Assembly (NCBI GenBank): GCA_948971535.1
Contig: CARFEX010000063.1
Span: 387-5,536, forward strand
Direction: 5' to 3'
Source: an uncultured Eubacteriales bacterium
GTDB lineage: Bacteria > Bacillota > Clostridia > Christensenellales > UBA1242
Length of the DNA: 5,150 nucleotides
Shown here in pieces: positions 1-5,150 of this stretch. A program made the translations under genes and the position numbers. The notes beneath the pieces were generated by a model. That model saw nothing but the letters and a program-made list of their open reading frames with translations. It made no database searches and had not been told where the DNA came from. Numbering within the stretch: position 1 is the stretch's first letter; each line of letters opens with the position of its first letter.

Positions 1-464
1 CCATTTTTTGTGTTCATAGCCACAATCATTTCTTTGTCAGTAGCCGATATATGAGCAAAGAGGATATTATCTTTTTTATAGCATTTATATTGATTATAAT
101 CTGGTGAAATATCAACTACTTTTTTGCAATTTTGAGTTAAAAATGTTATTTGATTTTTTCCAATTTCAACAGAGGGGGATATGCTTGAACTTGAGAAACT
201 AAACAAGTCATAGTTAGTACATTTCATGCCGTCAGGCAGAAATATAACTATTTCATCTCCATTTTTTTCAAACTTATAATAAGGGCTATCAGTCAATTTG
301 CCAAGTTGAATATTAAAAGCAAACAAATTGGGTTTCCCCACAGGATAAACAGATAGTTTTGTTTGAGAGGTAAATTCCGCATAGTTATTTTGATCTAGTT
401 CAATACTTTCATCCCCAGCTTTGATTAAGCAAGGATAGCTGGTTATTATCTTATACTTTTTCAT
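1..464 (-). CDS. Hypothetical protein, N-terminal 154 residues (partial)
   Basis: A leftward open frame runs from an ATG at 464-462 to the left window edge without a stop, giving 154 codons and missing the C-terminus. I do not recognise the family. The protein begins MKKYKIITSYPCLIKAG. It has no signal peptide or membrane segment. Short alternating hydrophobic/polar stretches (for example KLSVYPV near residue 36 and EIVIFLPDG near 72) suggest a beta-rich fold. Other visible traits are a serine run (SFSSSSIS, about residues 89-96), many Tyr/Asn/Lys and a few scattered cysteines without a CxxC pair. The ATG was chosen because no other ATG, GTG or TTG lies in frame in the roughly 50 bases upstream. 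No Shine-Dalgarno sequence precedes it. It is divergent from the regulator gene at 571 and may share control through the region 465-570. Codon use matches its neighbours and the frame is unbroken, so I believe it is a real gene of unknown function. Confidence 0.72.
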   Translation of the reverse strand, partial: MKKYKIITSYPCLIKAGDESIELDQNNYAEFTSQTKLSVYPVGKPNLFAFNIQLGKLTDSPYYKFEKNGDEIVIFLPDGMKCTNYDLFSFSSSSISPSVEIGKNQITFLTQNCKKVVDISPDYNQYKCYKKDNILFAHISATDKEMIVAMNTKN

Positions 465-471
465 GTTATAT

Positions 472-477
472 ATTATG
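472..477 (-). promoter_or_regulatory. Candidate -10 box for the leftward gene
   Basis: On the minus strand CATAAT (5 of 6 matches to TATAAT) ends seven bases before the ATG at 464, which would put the transcription start at or next to the start codon. I find no convincing -35 box at 16-18 bp spacing. The region is so AT-rich that a chance match is likely. Confidence 0.25.
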
Positions 478-494
478 AAAGTTTGTAAAAGTTT
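478..494. repeat. Direct repeat AAAGTTT x2, 10-bp period
   Basis: AAAGTTT occurs at 478-484 and again at 488-494, with starts exactly 10 bp apart, about one helical turn. The copies lie just upstream of the leftward gene, next to its candidate -10 box. This arrangement could serve as a tandem binding site, perhaps for the adjacent Myb-like protein, but the unit is short and AT-rich and may be chance. Confidence 0.3.
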
Positions 495-509
495 AGAAGA
501 ATAAATTAC

Positions 510-539
510 TTTATAAATTTTATGTTTAAATTCTATAAA
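510..539 (+). promoter_or_regulatory. Candidate sigma-A type promoter of the regulator gene
   Basis: TTTATA (510-515) and TATAAA (534-539) are spaced 18 bp apart, upstream of the ribosome binding site at 558. Each matches its consensus only in part, and several alternatives exist in this AT-rich stretch. The predicted transcript would begin near 546 and have a short leader of about 25 bases. Confidence 0.3.
511..538. repeat. AT-only imperfect dyad in the divergent intergenic region
   Basis: TTATAAATTT at 511-520 pairs with AAATTCTATAA at 528-538, apart from one bulged C at 533, across a 7-base loop. It overlaps the candidate promoter of the rightward regulator gene. It could be an operator or simply AT-rich sequence. 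It has no T-tract expected of a terminator and the arms contain no G-C pairs, so a stable RNA hairpin is unlikely. Confidence 0.3.
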
Positions 540-557
540 AAAGGCAATCATTTTTCC

Positions 558-564
558 AAAGGAG
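558..564 (+). promoter_or_regulatory. Ribosome binding site of the regulator gene
   Basis: AAAGGAG ends six bases before the ATG at 571, a strong Shine-Dalgarno match with good spacing. It fixes the start codon. It also shows that this organism uses canonical ribosome binding sites, which makes their absence at the starts at 464 and 1377 notable. Confidence 0.85.
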
Positions 565-570
565 TTAACT

Positions 571-1326
571 ATGAAAAAAGGATTATGGAATGATAATGAA
601 GTCAAGGACTTATTTGAAACGATAGAAAAAGCCAAGAAAGGAAATCAAGCTTTAAAAGAGGCATTTGTAAGCCATGCAAAAAAATATTCACGTCAACCAA
701 ATAGTGTGAGAAACTATTATTATCACGAAGTTGACAATCTTTGGAAAGATAAAAAAAGAGCTTTTGCTTTGCAGATAGATTTAACAAAACATCAAAAAAC
801 ATCTATTAACTATTTTTCAGAAGAACAAGAGCAGGCTCTTATGAATAAAATTAAGAGTTTGGTTGCTAGTGGTTATTCAGTGCGAAAAGCTTGTTTTACA
901 CTAGCAAATGGCAATGTTGGAGAAATGCTACGATACCAAAACAAATATCGAAACTACATTTCAAAAAGTTCACCTAAAAAGCAAGATAATATTATAAAGT
1001 TTTCAAATTCCAAACATGACAAACTTACTGAAAACGATATTAATAGTTTATTTCTTGGGCTTGTTCGTATAGTTAAACGCTCAGCTATGGATGAAGTTGC
1101 TAGTAAGTTTAAAGAGGAAAAAGAAAATGCAAACACTATGCTTCGCAAAGCTATTGTGGACTTAAATAAAAAGGAAAAGGAAATTGCACAGTTAAAAGAG
1201 ATGTTTAAAAATCTCAAAAATCAAAATGCAAAACTTGCTGAACTTGTCAATCAAGCAAGTTGCGACAAAGCAAGCAAGTTACGTAAAAAACTGTCTTGTA
1301 AAAAAGATGCAATTATAGAGGGTTAA
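571..1326 (+). CDS. Myb/SANT-like (RsfA-type) DNA-binding protein with C-terminal coiled coil
   Basis: This 251-residue protein is probably a cytoplasmic DNA-binding regulator. Residues 6-60 look like a Myb/SANT helix-turn-helix: Trp6, then acidic NDNE, a helix with LFETIEKAKKG, then LKEAFVSHAKKYSR and a recognition-like helix PNSVRNYYYHEV. This resembles the N-terminus of the Bacillus sporulation regulators RsfA/YlbO. A second, similar unit spans about residues 82-130 (FSEEQEQALMNKIKSLVASG, then SVRKACFTLANG and LRYQNKYRNYI), so the protein may carry two DNA-binding repeats. After a polar linker, residues of about 150-235 are rich in Lys/Glu with heptad-like leucines, predicting a coiled coil for dimerisation. 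The C-terminus is basic. A strong ribosome binding site supports the start. The gene is divergent from the gene at 1-464 and separated from addB by a terminator. Its targets are unknown: autoregulation or control of the divergent gene is plausible, while a link to addAB is only positional. The fold assignment is by pattern, not by a search. Confidence 0.75.
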   Translation: MKKGLWNDNEVKDLFETIEKAKKGNQALKEAFVSHAKKYSRQPNSVRNYYYHEVDNLWKDKKRAFALQIDLTKHQKTSINYFSEEQEQALMNKIKSLVASGYSVRKACFTLANGNVGEMLRYQNKYRNYISKSSPKKQDNIIKFSNSKHDKLTENDINSLFLGLVRIVKRSAMDEVASKFKEEKENANTMLRKAIVDLNKKEKEIAQLKEMFKNLKNQNAKLAELVNQASCDKASKLRKKLSCKKDAIIEG

Positions 1327-1350
1327 AAATCCTCTTTTTTCTTTTCTTTT
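1317..1350 (+). terminator. Rho-independent terminator after the regulator gene
   Basis: AGAGGGTT (1317-1324) pairs with AATCCTCT (1328-1335) around an AAA triloop, including one G-T wobble. It runs into a T-rich tail, TTTTTTCTTTTCTTTT, from about 1335 to 1350. The stem includes the last codons and the first base of the TAA stop (1324-1326), so the gene ends inside its own terminator. The stem is short with few G-C pairs, so some readthrough into addB is possible. Confidence 0.75.
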
Positions 1351-1361
1351 GTGTTGAATTA

Positions 1362-1370
1362 TGTTAAAAT
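1362..1370 (+). promoter_or_regulatory. Candidate extended -10 promoter for addBA
   Basis: TGTTAAAAT matches an extended -10 element (TGn followed by TAAAAT at 1365-1370, 5 of 6 to consensus). The spacing to the GTG at 1377 is six bases, so transcription would start at or next to the start codon. The -35 region at the right distance is only the T-rich terminator tail, which fits an extended -10 promoter that needs little -35 contact. It lies directly after the terminator, where a new promoter is expected. Confidence 0.45.
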
Positions 1371-1376
1371 TTAGTT

Positions 1377-4300
1377 GTGGAAATAAACGCATATATATCT
1401 TCAACTTTGTTGGAAGCTTGCAAAAGCATGCTTAAACATTTGGATAATAGTGATTTGGATATCGAGCATTATATAATCGTGCCCGATAGGCTTTCTTTAC
1501 AAATGGAAAAATTGGTGCTTGAAGTTTTGCAAAAAGAGTGTGTCTTTAATGTTTCGGTGGTAGGCTTAACCTCTTTTGCTAGCAAGGTTTTAGACTTATT
1601 AGGTGAAAAGTATACCGTTTTATCAAATAGTGAGGTTTTGCTCATTACAGAGGATGCAATAAAAAACGTAGAGCCTCAGCTTATGTCACTCAAAAAGAGT
1701 AACATTAATTTTGTATATGAAATTTCAAAAGTTATAAGTCAGTTTAAAAGTTGCAAGATAAGTCCTAGTGAACTTGAAAACTGTTCTAGTCTTATTGCTA
1801 GTAGAAACAAATTTCATGACTTGTCGCTTATTTATGGCGAATACGAAAGACTTATCGAAGATAAACTTGATGCAAATAAAATGTTAGTTAAATTTAAAGA
1901 AAAACTAGCAAGCAGTAGTGTGTTAAAAAATTCAAAAGTGTATTTTGCTGGCTTTGAAAGTTTGACAGAAGAAGTTTATGAGCTTATAGAAGTCTTGCTT
2001 GATTGCACTAGTGAGCTTGCATTTACTTTGGTAAAGCCACTTACTATTGGCAATGAATATATTTATGATAACGATATTTTAAATAAATTGACCACACTTA
2101 CTCAGAAACACTATCTTAATCTTAATGTATTAAGTAGTGAGGACCAATTAAACAACAATCAACGTTTAGTACTCAAATCTCTATATTCATCACATATTGA
2201 AAATGCTGAAAGTAAAAGTCGATATTTTACACTCATACCATCGCCAAACAAAACTACTCAAATTAGTGCGATAGGAAAAATTATAAAATATAAAATTAGT
2301 CAAGGTGCTAGATTTAAGGATTTTGCTTTGGCTTGTGGCGGTGGTGAAAAATACTATCCTATAATTGAGAGTGTATTTGAAGAGTTGCAAATACCTTATT
2401 ATATAGACCAATCAATCACAGCAGATAAAACAATATTAGCAAATTTTATTTTTAAATTTCTTGAACTTGTAATAACTGGTTTTTCAAATGAAAATATTTT
2501 AGGTTTGCTTTCATCTTCATTGCTTAATGTAGAAGATAGAGAAACTTTAATAGATTATATAAAAAAATATCAACTTGAAGGTAGATATAAATTTATAGAA
2601 TTATGTAAAGATAGATTGCCAGATATTGTTAGAATAATAGAAAACTTGACAAATTCGGAAACACCAATAGAATTTTGTAATTGTATAGAAAACATAATTG
2701 AGATAGTACAAGATAGATTTGTTTCAACCATGCAACTTGCAAAAGTTAAGGGATATATCAAAGAATTAAATATAAATGAGCAGATGCCATCTGTGCTTGG
2801 TGAAGTGCTAGCAATATTAGTCAATTACAACAAAGATAAACAATTATCTATTAAGGAATTTTATAGAAAACTCAAACTTATGCTTTCTTTTAAAGAGGTT
2901 TTTTCTGTTCCTGCTTTTGTAGATGCAGTGCTTATAGGAGATGCGACTAGCACTCCATTTGTCGACTTTGAAAATCTGTTTATTGTGGGCGGAGAGGAGC
3001 TCCCGCTTATTTCAGGAGATAATGGTCTTGTAAGCGATGACGACATATATTCTGCAAAACTTTCAAATAAGATTGAACCTACCATTAGGATGATAAATCG
3101 AAGAAATAGGTTTAAGCTTTTTTCACTGCTTTCAGTAGCAAAAAGCAGTTTGTATGTTGGATACTTGAATGTTAACAGTGAGGGCAAAAAAAATGAAATG
3201 CCTGCTTATATAGAAGACTTATTAAGCATCTTTGGAAACAATAGCGTTTCAGCAAAAACAATAGATGAGATAAGTCCGTATAAAAATAATCAAAGTTTTC
3301 TTTTAAGTTTGGGTAGTAAAAAGTCTGCACTCAAGAATCTTTCTCGTTTCTATAAATCGGGGCAGATAGATTATGGCAAGGTAAAATCACTATCAAATGT
3401 GCTTTCCCCAAATTATCAAGAATTTTATCTAGAAAGAGAAAATATTTCTCTTGATAGCAAGGCGGTGTTTTTCCCGAAAGGGTATACAAAAGTAACTCAG
3501 CTTGAAAGTTATTTTGATTGCCCATTCAAACATTTTGTTCGTTATGGTTTGAGATTAGCAGAGCCTACTTTTGTCGAATTTGATAGTCGTGATATAGGTA
3601 ACATTTGCCACAAAATGGCAGAATTATTTGTTAAGGAAAATTTAAATAACTTTGTTAAACAAGAAAGCGTTTGTGTAGAAAAATTTATTTATAAAAATTT
3701 CGACTATATTTTAAAATGCGAAAAGCTTGACGAAAGATTTGCACATTGCAAGCAAAAAGCATTTTTAAAATCCTACATTACAAGTCAATGCAATATGATT
3801 TTGTCACGAATTGTTTATGAGCAGTCGCAGAGTGATTTTCATCCGATATTTACCGAAAAGAGTATGACAGGACTGAGTTTTGATTATAGTGGCGATAAAT
3901 TGCAGGTTATTGGTAAGATTGATAGAATTGATGTCACAGACCAATTTTTCAGAATTATTGATTATAAAACAGGTGATGTAGGTGGTATAATTAAAGACTT
4001 ATACTATGGCGATAAATTGCAACTATTTATATATGAAAAAGGGATTTCTCAAACTTTAAATAAACCTAGTGCAGGAGTGTTTTATTTCGACTGCAAGTGG
4101 GACTATCTAGATAAAAATGAAGATAAAACAATATTAAAGGGGATTATGACTTCTGATGAAGAAGCGATTGGCCAATTTGATAGATTTATTGAAGAAAAAG
4201 GTAAAAGTGATGTAGCACCTTTTGCACTCACTACCGCAAAAGTTAAAACAAAAATGTATAAGGGGCAGTCTATTTCTAAACATGGTCTAACACTTTATGA

Positions 4301-4502
4301 GGACTATGCAAAAAAGATTTCTGAAATTGCTCTTAGTGAATTGAAAGAAGGATATATCGCACCAAGACCTGACGAAAACAGTTGTCAAACTTGCAAATAT
4401 TTGGGAATATGCCTTTATTCTAAAACACGTGGAGTGAGAAAGAAAACACGCAAGGGACAAGATAGTATAGCCGAGGCTTTGGGAGGTGGAGATGAAGAAT
4501 AA
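1377..4502 (+). CDS. addB: AddB, ATP-dependent helicase/nuclease subunit B
   Basis: AddB partners AddA in the double-strand break resection enzyme of Bacillota. It scans for Chi and its nuclease cuts one strand. The N-terminal half is a helicase-like fold with family segments YIIVPDRLSLQMEKL (from about residue 32), VVGLTSFASKVLDLLG (from about 61) and LFIVGGEELPL (about 533-543). The RecB-type nuclease lies at the C-terminus with His745 in GNICH, Asp849 in GKIDRID, Asp862 and Lys864 in IIDYKTG, and Gln882 and Tyr886 in LQLFIY, so the active site looks complete. The Fe-S cluster ligands are Cys715 (FDCPFKHF) plus Cys1003, Cys1006 and Cys1012 in CX2CX5C. At 1041 residues it is slightly shorter than B. 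subtilis AddB (about 1166). The Walker A loop usual near the N-terminus is not recognisable. The start is GTG with no Shine-Dalgarno; an in-frame TAA at 1365 rules out a longer product, and the next Met (residue 18) would remove the first strand. It overlaps addA by 11 bases. Confidence 0.95.
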   Translation: MEINAYISSTLLEACKSMLKHLDNSDLDIEHYIIVPDRLSLQMEKLVLEVLQKECVFNVSVVGLTSFASKVLDLLGEKYTVLSNSEVLLITEDAIKNVEPQLMSLKKSNINFVYEISKVISQFKSCKISPSELENCSSLIASRNKFHDLSLIYGEYERLIEDKLDANKMLVKFKEKLASSSVLKNSKVYFAGFESLTEEVYELIEVLLDCTSELAFTLVKPLTIGNEYIYDNDILNKLTTLTQKHYLNLNVLSSEDQLNNNQRLVLKSLYSSHIENAESKSRYFTLIPSPNKTTQISAIGKIIKYKISQGARFKDFALACGGGEKYYPIIESVFEELQIPYYIDQSITADKTILANFIFKFLELVITGFSNENILGLLSSSLLNVEDRETLIDYIKKYQLEGRYKFIELCKDRLPDIVRIIENLTNSETPIEFCNCIENIIEIVQDRFVSTMQLAKVKGYIKELNINEQMPSVLGEVLAILVNYNKDKQLSIKEFYRKLKLMLSFKEVFSVPAFVDAVLIGDATSTPFVDFENLFIVGGEELPLISGDNGLVSDDDIYSAKLSNKIEPTIRMINRRNRFKLFSLLSVAKSSLYVGYLNVNSEGKKNEMPAYIEDLLSIFGNNSVSAKTIDEISPYKNNQSFLLSLGSKKSALKNLSRFYKSGQIDYGKVKSLSNVLSPNYQEFYLERENISLDSKAVFFPKGYTKVTQLESYFDCPFKHFVRYGLRLAEPTFVEFDSRDIGNICHKMAELFVKENLNNFVKQESVCVEKFIYKNFDYILKCEKLDERFAHCKQKAFLKSYITSQCNMILSRIVYEQSQSDFHPIFTEKSMTGLSFDYSGDKLQVIGKIDRIDVTDQFFRIIDYKTGDVGGIIKDLYYGDKLQLFIYEKGISQTLNKPSAGVFYFDCKWDYLDKNEDKTILKGIMTSDEEAIGQFDRFIEEKGKSDVAPFALTTAKVKTKMYKGQSISKHGLTLYEDYAKKISEIALSELKEGYIAPRPDENSCQTCKYLGICLYSKTRGVRKKTRKGQDSIAEALGGGDEE
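4481..4486 (+). promoter_or_regulatory. Ribosome binding site of addA, inside addB
   Basis: GGGAGG lies five bases before the ATG at 4492 and is part of the last addB codons, which encode the glycine run GGGDEE. It selects the addA start and, with the 11-base overlap, points to translational coupling that would balance the two subunits of the heterodimer. Confidence 0.8.
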
Positions 4503-5150
4503 GCCTACAAAAGAGCAACAGAGTGTATTAAATAATGACAAAAAAAATTTGATAGTAAGTGCCTCTGCTGGAAGCGGAAAGACTTTTGTGGTGATAGAAT
4601 ATATCACAAAGTTAATATGTGAAAATAAAGTCCCAGTCAAAAGACTTTTGGTGTTGACTTTTACCAAGGCGGCGGCTGGCGAAATGCGAGAAAGATTAAA
4701 TAAGTCAATTTTAAAGCAAAAACAAACTCCTTTTCTCATAGAGCAGATTGATGATTTGACTATAGCGGATATATCTACTATAGATGCTTTTTGTGAGAAA
4801 GTAATAAAGCGAAATTTGAATAAGACCAACTTGGATGAAAATTTTAAGATAATAGATAATGAAATTTCAAGAAAGCTCAAAGAGAAAGTTTTTGCAAAGG
4901 CGCTAGAAGAGTTTGAAAGCAACACACTATTTAATGAAATTTATTTTGCTTTCAAGAAAAATAAAAATGCTATTTATGAGTGTTTAGACTATATTCATTC
5001 TTTTATAACATCGCTTAATAATGGTGACGATTTTCTTGAAAATTGTTTAGCAAACCAAGAAGAAATATTCGATAAATCTTGTGAGATAATATACCAAAAT
5101 ATTTGTGAGAAATTAAATCATTTTAAAAGCAAGCTTTTGACTTTTAAGAA
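4492..5150 (+). CDS. addA: AddA, ATP-dependent helicase/nuclease subunit A (N-terminal 219 residues, partial)
   Basis: This is the start of the UvrD-family (SF1A) motor subunit of AddAB, which unwinds DNA 3' to 5' and carries a second nuclease domain at its C-terminus, outside this window. The frame is open to the right edge; a full AddA is about 1200 residues. Visible motifs in order are a Q-motif-like TKEQQSVL (residues 6-13), Walker A in SASAGSGKT (23-31, Lys30 and Thr31 for ATP binding), motif Ia in LTFTKAAAGEMRERL (55-69) and motif Ib-like ISTIDAFC (94-101), where the His common in AddA homologues (TIHSFC-type) is Asp98. The region beyond about residue 110 is Lys/Asn-rich and poorly conserved, as expected for the 1B insertion. 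A strong ribosome binding site and the overlap with addB support the start. An A8 run (4540-4547) sits at codons 17-19, just before Walker A. Confidence 0.93.
   Translation, partial: MKNKPTKEQQSVLNNDKKNLIVSASAGSGKTFVVIEYITKLICENKVPVKRLLVLTFTKAAAGEMRERLNKSILKQKQTPFLIEQIDDLTIADISTIDAFCEKVIKRNLNKTNLDENFKIIDNEISRKLKEKVFAKALEEFESNTLFNEIYFAFKKNKNAIYECLDYIHSFITSLNNGDDFLENCLANQEEIFDKSCEIIYQNICEKLNHFKSKLLTFK

Noticed and set aside
954..1217. Leftward open frame opposite the regulator gene
   Set aside because: It is the mirror of the Lys/Glu-rich coiled-coil segment, giving a Phe/Ser/Leu-rich translation typical of antisense shadows.
1428..1430. Alternative ATG start for addB at residue 18
   Set aside because: It has no Shine-Dalgarno sequence and would remove the first strand and loop of the AddB N-terminal domain, so the GTG at 1377 is the better choice.
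2861..3187. Leftward open frame of 108 codons inside addB
   Set aside because: It is fully contained in addB and opposite conserved family segments, with no start signal.
4575..4579. AGCGG, the B. subtilis Chi sequence, in addA, and its complement near 3003
   Set aside because: A five-base match is expected by chance, and the Chi sequence of this lineage is unknown.
4287..4925. Long leftward open frame of 212 codons across the addB-addA junction
   Set aside because: It lies opposite two well-supported genes with clear AddB and AddA motifs. It has no ribosome binding site or recognisable protein pattern, and its composition fits the reverse complement of AT-rich coding sequence.
1..5150. CRISPR array, tRNA/rRNA genes, insertion sequence ends, defence island
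   Set aside because: I saw no regularly spaced repeats, cloverleaf or conserved rRNA sequence, transposase, or terminal inverted repeats. AddAB is a housekeeping repair enzyme, so its presence alone does not make a defence island.

Overview
The window is AT-rich (I estimate about 30% G+C by eye) with ATA- and AAA-rich codon use, TAA stops and tightly packed genes. The gene order addB-addA, the iron-sulfur nuclease type of AddB and a Myb/RsfA-like regulator all point to Bacillota. My best guess is an uncultured, low-GC Clostridia-type lineage, but this is inference: no rRNA or other marker gene is present.

Layout. A leftward gene fills positions 1-464. It is cut by the window edge and encodes a soluble-looking, probably beta-rich protein that I do not recognise. 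A 106-bp AT-rich divergent intergenic region (465-570) carries a direct repeat, an AT-only dyad and candidate promoters. Rightward from it runs a 251-residue protein (571-1326) with two short Myb/SANT-like helix-turn-helix segments and a C-terminal coiled coil, probably a DNA-binding regulator. Its stop codon lies inside a small rho-independent terminator (1317-1350). A candidate extended -10 promoter follows at once and leads into addB (1377-4502). addB overlaps by 11 bases with addA, which starts at 4492 and is cut by the right edge after 219 codons.

Function. AddB and AddA together form the AddAB helicase-nuclease, the Gram-positive counterpart of RecBCD. It resects double-strand breaks and loads RecA. 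AddB here keeps a complete C-terminal nuclease site and all four Fe-S cysteines, but its N-terminus has lost the recognisable Walker A loop. The visible part of AddA has intact helicase motifs: Q motif, Walker A and Ia. The terminator suggests the regulator gene is transcribed apart from addBA, so the two units are neighbours rather than one operon.

The most notable points are the missing Walker A in AddB, the likely leaderless GTG start of addB, the unstudied Myb-like regulator with possible operator repeats in its divergent promoter region, and in-frame A8 tracts in both addB and addA. I see no CRISPR array, mobile element, tRNA, rRNA or clearly new defence system.
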